Positions 12,321-28,720 of a DNA stretch of 64,000 nucleotides are shown here, piece by piece. This DNA is from Ianthella basta. Taxonomy: Eukaryota > Porifera > Demospongiae > Verongiida > Ianthellidae. The notes below the pieces were generated by a model. The model was given only the letters and a program-made list of their open reading frames with translations. It made no database searches and was not told where the DNA came from. Within the stretch, counting starts at the first letter, position 1; each line of letters begins with the position of its first letter. Location: assembly GCA_964019415.1 (NCBI GenBank), contig OZ025875.1:770001-834000 (forward strand), read 5' to 3'. The translations under genes were made by a program, and so were the position numbers.

Positions 12321-12478
12321 TTACCGTATAAATTCTAATATAGGCACCCCTTAAAAATAATTTCACCACTGACAGGCGCTTCTTATTAGAACGGATAAAA
12401 TTATGCAATGGCCAAGGGGGGCTTTGATTGGAGCGGCGCCTAGCGCATGTAATTAAAGCGGAATAGCACTGTGGTTGG

Positions 12479-12878
12479 GTATAATTTTCGGACCAAAACG
12501 GACCAACCGGACCGGACCAATACATTAGATAGGGGCCGTGTGGTCGATCAGAAAGCTGCTACTCACACTTTCGCCCTTTGTATCGACTTGTCTGCACTAG
12601 GTTGGCTTTCTCTGTGCTTGGTACGACTCTCCAGACGGGACCAGTACGTTAGAGCACCATTTGGCTAACTGACATTTACTATTTTATGTATAAACAACCT
12701 GTCGCAAACCAAACAGCGCTCTAATTTACTGGAGAGTCTTACCAAGCGCAAAGAAAACCAATGGAGAGTAAGACAAGTCAATACAAAGGGCAAAAGTGTG
12801 AGTAGCAGCTTTTTTTGATCGGCCGCACAGGCCCCTATTTAATGTATTGGTCTGGTCCGGTCGGTCCGAACATTATAC
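12479..12878. mobile_element. Foldback (long-TIR) element
   Basis: The arms at 12479-12650 and 12700-12878 are inverted copies. The left arm has 'cggaccaaccggaccggacc' then 'tacattaga' and the right arm mirrors it. No coding capacity seen. Confidence 0.8.
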
Positions 12879-12949
12879 ACGGCCTAGCACCATTGCGCAC
12901 GCATGTGTGATATTTGTTTACATGGCGGGCTCTGGCTCTTTCTGTCTGC

Positions 12950-13440
12950 CTCTCGCGATTCGCTGTTTCTTGGGTCCTCGTTTAGCAATACTCTGTTCAA
13001 AGCCATCATCACAAAAGTTCTTTAACCATCACTGGATACTCTTTCGCGGAATGCTGAACTTCTTTTCAGCGGGACGAACTCCGTGGTTCCTGGCGTAAAG
13101 GACAACGCGCTGCTTCTGCATAGCAGTGTATTGACATCGAATGGACTTGGCACTGGGATCCTCACCATCAGCAACTACAGGTGCCACCTGGATGTTCTTC
13201 GACTTGTCGGCCTTCGCCTGGCCATTGCTCAGGGTCTATGGTTCCAGTGGGCGCTTTCTCAGTCTCCCCACAGGTCGCTTGACCGTCTTCCTCCCACCGA
13301 TCCCACGTTCTCTGGCTGAGAATGAAGCAGCGATGTAGTCCTCCTGGCTGACACGCTTAAAACGTCTGTCAAGGTCGCCATCTCACGTAGCAGCAGCAGC
13401 ACAGGTGTAAGTGGGAAGTGAGAACTACCATACTTCCGCT
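12950..13440 (-). pseudogene. pogo-like transposase N-terminal remnant
   Basis: Minus-strand translation gives RCQYTAMQKQRVVLYARNHG and RPAEKKFSIPRKSIQ, then a stop, then WLKNFCDDGFEQSIAKRGPK. This resembles the helix-turn-helix of pogo/jerky transposases. It is broken by a stop and by frame drift upstream. Confidence 0.55.
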
Positions 13441-13578
13441 CCATTAGTTCAGGCGCCACCTAAAATTAATTCCAACGCCCAAGGGCGCTTACAATTGGAA
13501 CGGGAAAAATACAGTATGCCACTAGGGGGTGCTTTAATTGGGGCGGCACCTATGTATATAGGTTATACTGAGGTCTGA

Positions 13579-13690
13579 GGTGTCTACAGGATTTAGAACA
13601 CCGTGGGAAACCGATTACTATAGAGGCCCGTGCGCAAAGCGCAAGGGCCTCTATATCGGTTTCCTAGGTGTTCTAAATCCAGTAGACACC
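13579..13690. repeat. 112-bp near-perfect hairpin
   Basis: Arms of about 52 bp (ggtgtctacaggatttagaa ... ttctaaatccagtagacacc) around 'cgtgcgcaaagcgca'. It lies at an end of a second inverted pair (tagactatgatagcaac at 13718 and gttgcatcatagtcta at 14047), so it may be part of a MITE. Confidence 0.75.
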
Positions 13691-14165
13691 GAAGGAGCTT
13701 GGTATAAGGTGTTTAGACTATGATAGCAACCAGCGTCAATACGGGGAAGGACCGCGCTGGCCAGTTGTACGAGAAATGACGACAAAAAGTAGCCGAGTAG
13801 TCAAACGGCAGCGTAAACTGCGCAGAAACGACCCTGCGAAGCCCAGCTGCCCTGAAGTACCTCGGAACGTTGCTAAAGTTAATTTCGCTCAAAGCTTGTC
13901 GCGGTTACGTTGTCGAAAGTTTGCCTTAAAGCGCCAGAAGCTACCAGAGGTGATATAAGTTGAATCAGAGGTGGTATAAGTGAAATCAGAGGTGGTATAA
14001 GCGATTTAGAACACCTCCATTGGACCAATCAGATTACAGCAATTTGTTGCATCATAGTCTAATAGAATTTATACGGTAAGTATGCAAGCTAAAATGAATG
14101 TATTGGCCAATAATGTAAGAAGACAATACGTAAGTAAATAAACAAAATTCAGAATAGAATTAAAA

Positions 14166-14350
14166 ATGACTGAGAACCTAGAACATCAAGTTACATGGTT
14201 TGTGCAGCAGTGCAGCATAGAGATGAACCACAGAAAGGAGCTAGTGGTCAACAGTATCTCGTGTAGCAAATGCCCATGTGCATACATTGGGCAGATGGGC
14301 ACATCCCTTGATCACCGTTTATGTCATACTCTAAGAGTGGAGACATGATA
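14166..14350 (+). pseudogene. GIY-YIG nuclease-like fragment, possibly from a Penelope-like element
   Basis: Plus-strand frame contains CSKCPCAYIGQMGTSLDHRL, matching the C-x-x-C plus YIGQT motif common in GIY-YIG domains of Penelope-like elements. Only this short remnant is visible, and no reverse transcriptase was found beside it. Confidence 0.4.
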
Positions 14351-14525
14351 ACCGAAGGCCAATCCAGTGGGACTATTAGGCATTTCAGCCCCCCCCTCCC
14401 CCCTCCCCCTCATTTACACCTTAGACCTATCTTCACCTTCCAAGGGAGGGTCTGTTGAGTTTACATCTACAAGTTGTTCTTAAGCCAGATCTTGGCATGC
14501 CCAATCAGATCTGTCCGATGGTCAC

Positions 14526-14687
14526 ATTGTTAGGCAGCCACTGGTACCTCTCTAAAACAGCCAGCCTCCCTGGCCCAAATAGCACTAGCTAAACCATTGC
14601 AATTCTAGCTACCTCTGTAGAGCAGCTCTAGCTATAGAGGTCAGTTAGAGTTGGCCCACGGGTGGCTGTCTTAGACATGTTTCACTG
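14526..14687. mobile_element. MITE family 1, copy 1 (5'-truncated)
   Basis: Shares 'acctctctaaaacagccagcctccctggccc' type words and the terminal cttagacatgtttcactg/TA with the copies at 46.9, 51.7 and 61.1 kb. Confidence 0.65.
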
Positions 14688-15350
14688 TAAATTAAAATGG
14701 GGTAACTTGGAACATAATTTATTTTTGTTGTTTCGTACCCAGACGAATTAAGCTGGATTGCTGAAAACAGTTGACACATGAAGTTACCCCTCCCCAGTCA
14801 CAAGACAATAAACAGACTTGGATTGCACTCGCGCTTCAGTACAGCAATGAAATTACAGCCATGTAAAAAAATGGCAGATGGGATAACTTGGAACAGTTGT
14901 GGTTAGGACAAGCTATGATGCCACAATATTGAATAAGGGGCAATCAGTAGCACATTGCAGTTCGATCACCAATGAGTTCAATGTGTCTTTCTGTAAGCAG
15001 ATCTGGCCAACCATTTGAATTTGGCGCGCAATCAAAGATGGTGCAATTCTTAGCTCCTCCTACTTCTTGCCAATTCTTGACGCTCCGGAAGAGATAGGGG
15101 ATGAAGAATCGGTGTCCAGCCGCCAAACGAAGGGCGCTCGTCCTGTTTTGGCTGCGGATTCTTAAACCCTGTTAGTGCAAGTATCAACAAAGCGTGACAT
15201 TAGCTGGAAGTTTTGCCTGGCTGTCTCATGCGACATACATTTTTGCGTAGTGTCCGAGTATTGGCGCTGTCCCGGAAATGGCGTAGCTACCCAATATAGC
15301 TACCTAGCTGATAGTGTATTGACGGCTTACTTGGAGAACATGGTACATAG
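14688..15350. other. Spacer, nothing recognised
   Basis: No conserved frame or clear repeat identified. A short minus frame at 14944-15126 has no recognisable domain. Confidence 0.3.
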
Positions 15351-15780
15351 TCTCGTGTAGTCCAGCCAGCTTTGGACCCACGTATGGCGAAAGCACCAAA
15401 GCGCCAGGGGCAGGAAGGAAAAATGTGGGTCCAGCAACAGTGGCTTTGGACTGCACAATCTTTATAACATGGCACTTGGCATCGACAACCTCTCCAACTG
15501 AAGTTAAGACGCCTAAGCGTAAGAAAATGCGATAGACTTACAAAGCTCCTGATACACATCATATTCTTAGAATCTGCGGCAGTCCATCTCCATTCACCAT
15601 TCGCCCGTGCCATACATTACCACAAGCTGTGAATATTATTGACCAAGATTTTGGTCTGAACGATCTCATTGGTCGAACATTGCGCAATCCAAAGCCACTG
15701 CTGCTGGACCCACGTTTTTCCTTCCCAGTCCCGGCGCTTTCGCCATACGTGGGTCCAAAGCTGGCTGGACTAAGTCTCGC
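15351..15780. mobile_element. Foldback element with ~105-bp arms
   Basis: 15351-15459 and 15681-15780 are inverted copies. Both contain 'ccagccagctttggaccc', 'acgtatggcgaaagc' and 'gtgggtccagca'. The 220-bp centre is non-coding. Confidence 0.8.
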
Positions 15781-16065
15781 GTAGCCAGAATGCCATTTGT
15801 ACCCGGAGAGCATAGCCTGTACAAAGGGCGGTACGTCTGGCTCGTGCTTTGAGTCAATGACACACTAATTAAACGTTACGTAGCTCGCCAGCCCTCCGTG
15901 AGGAGGCGCTGGCGTGCAAGACTACGTATACAACTGGCCACAAAAGCTCAATGAATCAAATACAGTAGCTATTAAAGGCGAATTCCCCCTTTTCTGAGCC
16001 CTCGATGATCGCCAAGAGTGTTCTGAAAGTAGCTAGGGTGTAGCTATCTCAAACTAGCTCCTCTT

Positions 16066-16135
16066 ACCAAAGGAGTCTTGATCTGTTGGATGTCCTTCGG
16101 CTGACGCTAGTATATAGGCTGAGACACTGATGTGG
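16066..16135 (-). other. Possible 5' exon of ROCO gene A
   Basis: On the minus strand 'agatcaagactcctttg' is followed by a donor (gtaagaggag). The same layout (…gactgctttg|gtaagctgag) recurs upstream of gene B (25.58 and 26.93 kb) and, more diverged, of gene C (42.44 kb). This suggests shared promoter-proximal exons. Non-coding by eye; inference. Confidence 0.35.
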
Positions 16136-16236
16136 CTCGCTCGCCTGACTTTAACTCAGTCAAGATTTGAGCCGCGGTTGGATCGCTTCCCAAGCTATTC
16201 TCCCAGAGTGGAAGTCGAACTGGCTTGCTGGCTGTC

Positions 16237-16267
16237 CAAAGTAAGCGCTATGGGCGCTTACTTTGGC
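16237..16267. repeat. Short hairpin
   Basis: ccaaagtaagcgc and gcgcttactttgg flank a 5-nt loop, with weaker pairing outside. Function unknown. Confidence 0.5.
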
Positions 16268-16749
16268 CGATGCAAGCCAGGACGTACAACCATAGACCCT
16301 ACAACACTAAAAGCCATATACAGCCTTTTATAATTAATAGGCATGGGGTTAACCCTAAGTACATGGACTAGCATCTTGACTCTATATGCGATCCTCTCAT
16401 GACCAGCATGACTGGAGACACATGGATCAGTACATACATAGTATGTATATATTTATCTAATGTCGTTGCACCCCTGTAGGATAAACACATACATGTCGCC
16501 CACCATATCAGCCCTCATGATTGCCATATGTCACACCACATCTTGTACAAATGACACTAAGATAGCTACACATAGTCAAAGGTCAGACATATGTGACATG
16601 ATGACTGTGAACAATGTATAAGGGAAATCGTGCAGTATGCAAGTTCAGCTTCTAAATCAAAAATGGAAATGGGGAGTGGTGGGATGTGAGTACACATAAA
16701 GAGTACTAAACAGAAATGGATTCCCACAACTATAAGGTGCACTGTTAAC

Positions 16750-23014
<6,265 letters not shown>

Positions 23015-23232
23015 ATGTGATCACTACAATGGAATACAAGACAAACACAGAGTACATTATCCATGCATGTTCTACAATATAAATACTAATCTCTACCACT
23101 CATTCGTTATTCATGCAGTTATCCACAATCATAGACACAAAGTTTTACAGTCACAGACAGGTTTACATGTGCCATGATACTTCACCTATGTGTGGGGTCC
23201 TGTTACACAAATAAGTACACACACAAGCATGC

Positions 23233-23279
23233 ACACACACACACACACACACAGACACAGGTACACATTGGTGCGCATG

Positions 23280-23319
<40 letters not shown>
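23233..23319. repeat. (CA)n microsatellite 5' of gene B
   Basis: Lies directly after the donor (gtaagatgtgtg) of the upstream exon of gene B. A shorter, more mixed version is at 36345-36400 in gene C. Confidence 0.85.
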
Positions 23320-23320
<1 letters not shown>

Positions 23321-23982
23321 CTTACCTGCACAATGTAGTAATGGTATGGTTCTGCAATGTCTCTCGCAGTGGCACGCCAGACACAATCAGCAGCCAACTT
23401 GTACACAAGGGCAGTCACCTTTGATAATACACCCGTGGCACCTGTGTGGGTATTTTAAAGAAAAGGGTAACCAAAATCAGCATTCCACTCTTTGGACGCT
23501 TGTGGATGTCCAAACCATGTCCTTTGGTACAGTTATGAGAATGGTGTTAATGGTATAGACTTTATACTTTACAGTCCAAAAGTACTAAATGAGGCCCAAA
23601 TCATTATCGGAAACCCAAATCTTCCATTATTGGAAACCATCAAAGACTTTTCTAGTTGTTTATGATGTTGCAGTGGCAGCAGTAAATGATTGGGATTGGA
23701 GGGGGGGGGGGGGGGGGTACTTGGTGGCAAGGCTGGTAGCTAGCTAGCTACTAGTGGCAAATGTAAGGATTTGGAAAGGGGGTGGGAGGGGGCAGCTTGT
23801 AGGAGGTCCAGGGTCCATTCCATTCGTGAGACAAAATTTTTGCGTATTTCACGAATGACGTCACTTTTGCGAATATATAATTCGCGAACATTACCAATTT
23901 GTTCATATCTTGTACATGATACTGTAAAGGTTTGTCTGTCTTGTACATAGCTACACATTAACACTGCATTGCACAGCACGTA

Positions 23983-24413
23983 CCCTTAGCTACCTCATAC
24001 CGTGTTTGGGAGACTCTTAGCTACCTCGTACCGTGTTTGGGAGATTCTTAGCTACCTTGTACCGTGTTTGGGAGACTCTTAGCTACCTTGTACCATGTTT
24101 GGGAGACTCTTAGCTACCACGTACCGTGTTTGGGAGACTCTTAGCTACCTCGTACCGTGTTTGGGAGACTCTTAGCTACCTCGTACCGTGTTTGGGAGAC
24201 TCTTAGTTACCACGTACCGTGTTTGGGAGACTCTTAGCTACCACGTACCGTGTTTGGGAGACTCTTAGCTACCTCATACCGTGTTTGGGAGACTCTTAGC
24301 TACCTCGTACCGTGTTTGGGAGACTCTTAGCTACCTCGTACCGTGTTTGGGAGACTCTTAGCTACCTTGTACCATGTTTGGGAGACTCTTAGCTACCTCG
24401 TACCGTGTTTACC
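23983..24413. repeat. 31-bp minisatellite, about 14 copies
   Basis: Unit ttagctacctcgtaccgtgt + ttgggagactc is repeated head-to-tail with few substitutions (cctc/cctt/ccac variants). No spacers, so not CRISPR-like. Confidence 0.95.
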
Positions 24414-25014
24414 GTTTTAATCGTCGCACGAACAAGGAACACACGCACGCTACGTGTCTCCCTTCTGCATAGCAATGTTTCTCCCTCCGTCGCCATCCAT
24501 ATCTCTTGATATACATGATATCTGCACACACAGCTTGCAAACCTGAACGATGCTGCTATCTTCTTTGAATTCGAATTACCACAAATACAATTGCTATATA
24601 ACTAATATAAATAGTCAGGTCCCCATTTGCAAAAATAAAAACGCAAAATTTTAGTTTAGCAGGCAATTTGGAAAAATTTTGTCTCGCAAAAATTTCCAAG
24701 TACACAGTAAATAGCATTGACGCTCAAAAGATGTTTATATTTAGGTATGAACGTGAACTGTAAAAGCAGCAGGCTACTAATTACAAGTTGTATTCATACG
24801 CGATTGGCTAAATTGTTTATTGAACAGGAATAATAGTACTTCAGCTACCATGCTAGCCACTTTTTTCTGGATTCAGAATTATTGGGGACTATAGCCTGCT
24901 AGCCCCCTTGTTCCGCCGCTGTCAGATATAGGTTACAATATGTTACAAGCCAAAGTAGCTAGCTAAGGTACCCTCTGAGATGTAGCTAATCAGCTCCAAA
25001 GTACAACGTGTAAT
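24414..25014. other. Spacer with remnant TIR-like sequence
   Basis: Contains 'aaaaatttccaag' and 'gaaaaattttgtctcgcaaaaat' words also seen near 23.83 kb in inverted form, so an old MITE is likely. No gene seen. Confidence 0.35.
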
Positions 25015-26763
25015 CGAGCCTTGGGACTATGGACCATTCACAGGGGTGGCCATTACTGGCACAAATGTCATGCAAGTGCTAGTTCAAAAGACATGGAAAC
25101 AAAGACTCAGGTCTAGCAAGTACACCAGTGCAGCCTAGTTAGTTACATGGTCACTGCCTGGTGTACGTAGCTGTTGCTTCAATTTTATATGCATGCCCTA
25201 TTAGCTGTGGTGAGAAAGTGAATAGCACATTTCTATCTCAGTCCAGGTGCTTTACGAGAAGTCCTGGGCCGTCAAACATTCGCCAACAGCGTCGATACAA
25301 GCCGTTCGACATTATCACAATAATGAGTGCTTGACTGTGATAGCTTGCTTGCAAGTAGGCAATAGAGCTTCATGTGCCCCAGGTTGTCTAATTGTCTATG
25401 AGGCAAGCCACAAGGGACAACGATTCAGATGTGTCTGTCCTGGTATTCAACAGTGAGGCAGCAACGGCCTGAGGCTAAGTCGTTAGAGACACGAGCTAGG
25501 TGGCTACATAAAATAGATTGTCCCTCTTATGAGATAGGCCGACAGCACATGTACAGATAGAAGATAGAGCACAAGAGGCTCAGCTTACCAAAGCAGTCGT
25601 GATCCAGTTGTCTCGAGGATGGTGCTAGTAACGTGAAAGACTGACACCGTTAGCTTTGTTGGAAGCGAAGGGCATGCGCTTTTGCTTCTTCGTATATATT
25701 TATATGATGCCTCCTGATCCAACTTGAGCTGTTGGAACTACAGACCATTCACAGGTCCCTCAGGTGCACCCTAGTTACATAGCCACTGGTGTAGCTAGTG
25801 CTGTGAATAAGCATGCCACACCAGCCACAGTGAGGAGGCGAGCAGTAGATTCCTATCTCAACTTACCTATTCTAAAGGCAATCCAAGTCCGTCAAACATC
25901 CTCCAACGGTGATGATACGAGCCATACAAAGTTAACATTGCGCTTGCGATAGCCTTTGCTTGCAAGTGGGCAATAAAGCTGCATGTATTCGTCGGGTTTG
26001 TGGCAAGCTACAAGGGACAACCGTCCTGGTTACCAGGTAGCTAGCTATATAATAACTAGAAACAGTCCGAGGCTAAGGTTGTTAGAAAGATGACCCTAAT
26101 ATGACAATCCATGTCAATACGTAGCTAGTTAAGCCAGCCGGTTAGTTTGTTCCTTATCATCTAGATCTAGACCGACATGAAGAGCACATTATATATTGCA
26201 AGCTAACAAGAGGCTCAGCTTACCAAAGGCCCCTGGTACAGTTCTTCAATGTCCCTTGTAGTGGAAGCCAAACTCAAAATGGGGCAACCTACAGTGGATT
26301 AGTAGACAAACCACAATCAACAGCAATGGGCAACTAGAGCACAAGAGCTGAGGAATTTGATATTTTACCCATGCCTCATTTATATCGTCTATGAGTCACT
26401 ACACATAATTATATGTACTTTTACGATGCCTCCTGATCTGGCTTGAGCTGTTGGAACTACGGACCATTCACAGCTCCCCCAAGTGCATCATAGTTACACA
26501 GCCATTGGTGTAGCTAGTGCTGTTAATGAGCATGCCACACCAGCCACAGTGAGAAGGTGAACAGTAGATTCCTATCCCAGCTTAGCCATTTTAAAAGCAG
26601 TCCTCAGTCCGTCAAACACCCGCCAACGGTGACGATATGAGCCATACGACATTGCGCTTGCCATAGCTTTTGCTTGCAACTGGCAATAGAGCTGCATGTA
26701 TTCCTCGAGTTTGAGGCAAGCTACAAGGGACAACCATCCTGATGTATATTTAACTAGAAACAC
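25015..26763. repeat. Triplicated ~700-bp unit
   Basis: Blocks at 25015-25450, 25707-26040 and 26428-26763 share 'ggaccattcacag', 'gtccgtcaaaca', 'gccaacggtga' and 'caagctacaagggacaac'. Each is followed by the exon-like 'gaggctcagcttaccaaag'. The most open version, on the minus strand at 26572-26763, encodes a short peptide with no recognised domain, and the other copies are interrupted. Probably duplicated 5' regulatory DNA of gene B. Confidence 0.65.
25583..25700 (-). other. Possible 5' exon of gene B, copy 1
   Basis: Minus strand: 'tggatcacgactgctttg' then donor gtaagctgag. Related sequences are at 26.93, 16.07 and 42.44 kb. Confidence 0.35.
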
Positions 26764-26929
26764 CTCGAGGCTGGCGAGTCAAATACGGCAATCCATGTTA
26801 CTACGTAGCTAGTTAAGCCAGCTATGCGTAGCTAGCCAGCTGGTTAGGCTGTTCCTTATTATCTAGATCTAGGCCGACATGAACAGCACATTATATTAGC
26901 AAGCGAACAAGAGGCTCAGCTTACCAAAG

Positions 26930-27060
26930 GCCTGGAGTCCTGATCAATCCAGTGTACGTAGTCTCGAAGCCGGTGCTATGTAGTAATGTCAATTAAGGCT
27001 GACACCGATAACTGATGGGAGAAATGACGTAGTCTAGCGGCTAGACTAGGAGAATGACGC
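26930..27060 (-). other. Possible 5' exon of gene B, copy 2
   Basis: Minus strand: '...tggattgatcaggactccaggcctttg' type end (last bases ggcctttg) then donor gtaagctgag. May be an alternative promoter for gene B. Confidence 0.35.
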
Positions 27061-27351
27061 AGCGAGCTGCGCTGGCAGATTCTGGTCACGTGATTGGACA
27101 TAGGCCTAAAATGGCTTCCATACATGCAGCTCATGCAGAGCGAATTAATTTACAATTAGCTGTAACTGTACAGCAGCGAAAATACAACAAAATACCACTG
27201 CACAAATAGTATATATATACACAAATTAATACAAATTATAAAGAAGAGGGGGAAGAGTGTAACTGTATCGACGGTTGCACAGTTGAGCTTCAGATTGCTA
27301 GTTAGCTGGAGCCTGCCTTGTCAAAAACATTGTCCTTAAGCTGGTGGCTAT

Positions 27352-27450
27352 CTCCTGCAATGCTGTCATGACAGGACTGCCAATTTCTCCACTTTTCTCT
27401 TGTGCTGTAGTCACCACTCAGCCATCTGTTGGGGACTTGGTCATTTGACC
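27352..27450 (-). pseudogene. Decayed Death-domain exon of gene C
   Basis: Sequence such as 'caatgctgtcatgacaggact' and 'accactcagccatctgttggggac' aligns with the end of the Death exons of A (6838-6925) and B (16805-16885), but the frame is lost and the rest is missing. Host-gene fossil lying downstream of the new stop of gene C. Confidence 0.65.
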
Positions 27451-27470
27451 ATGAGTCTCTCTATAGACTC

Positions 27471-28092
27471 TTAGCTATAGTGTGGGCTGGAATCAATATT
27501 AGGTGGAATAGGGGATGGTCCTGGAGGCACTGAATGAGTGACAGAGAAGAAGGAATAGCACATCACTCACAACTAGCTACCCACCAAGAGAACTGAGGCC
27601 AGAAAGGAATACAGCACAATGTTGTGGTAGTCATTTAGTGTAACAGTTAAGCACAAACTCACCTGTGAGTGATTGACTGTGACAGTGTGCTGTGTGTACA
27701 CACATTAGTGTTGGAGTCAAACACAGTGGGACTGATGGTGTCTCAAGCAGCTATACAGGGCAAGGTTTGGTTGGCATGGTCAATTCCCTTGGGAATAGAG
27801 TGAAGGAAAAAGAAGTAGCTAATGTGAACAACCATAGCTCTACCAGGTGTGGACAGTACCACCCTCACCACACTACCATGCCTATGAATACCTATAAGTG
27901 TGCTACTTGCACACACAAACAAAGATACACCCACATAACCCCACCCATTGTGCCACTGATGATGGCAGCTGCACAGCTGCTGAAACATTTGGCATTAAAA
28001 TCATCTTGTTCCGTGAAGGCTAGTGAAGTTTAGCATTGCATTACAATACACCCACATGTGCGTGCACTCACATGCACACGCACACACGCACG

Positions 28093-28149
<57 letters not shown>

Positions 28150-28511
28150 ACCTGTCTCCAGCATCCTCTTCATAGCTTCACCCAAAGCCTTCATCTTTGG
28201 GTTGCCCTTTACTGCAATGATTTTATCACAGACAGTCTTGAAGGCCTCGTCAGTACATTTATTCCGTAACACAAAATGTAGGTGCTGATTTTGTAGTCTC
28301 CGTTCCTTACTTCCCATAATTGTGTCCTTATCACCTTCAGTAATAATATCCTCATGTAGAAGATCAAAGACAACAGCATTGACATCCATCTCATTAATGA
28401 ACTGCTCCTCAAAACGGTTGAGAACTTGTTGAGCTACATGGAAAGGGAAGACTCATGGTACACAAACCTGCCAACATCTCATGCTTGTTGCAGGACCACA
28501 CACATGCACAT

Positions 28512-28577
<66 letters not shown>

Positions 28578-28654
28578 GTTGGACTGAACCACACTCATTT
28601 ATATAATTATGTAACCACACCCACCCACATGTGTGTGCACAAACACACCTACAC

Positions 28655-28720
<66 letters not shown>

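Larger units (their letters stand above)
12321..14079. mobile_element. Decayed pogo/Tigger-like DNA transposon with nested elements
   Basis: Inverted ends ttaccgtataaattcta (12321) and tagaatttatacggtaa (14063) define the element. About 120 bp at 12330-12445 is repeated in direct orientation at 13440-13560. It encloses a foldback element (12479-12878), a transposase remnant (12950-13440) and a hairpin (13579-13690). Confidence 0.55.

Noticed and set aside
16130-16333. Candidate tRNA or small RNA gene
   Set aside because: A hairpin is present but no A/B boxes or cloverleaf could be drawn.
23983-24413. CRISPR-like array
   Set aside because: The units are contiguous with no unique spacers and the genome is eukaryotic, so it is a minisatellite.
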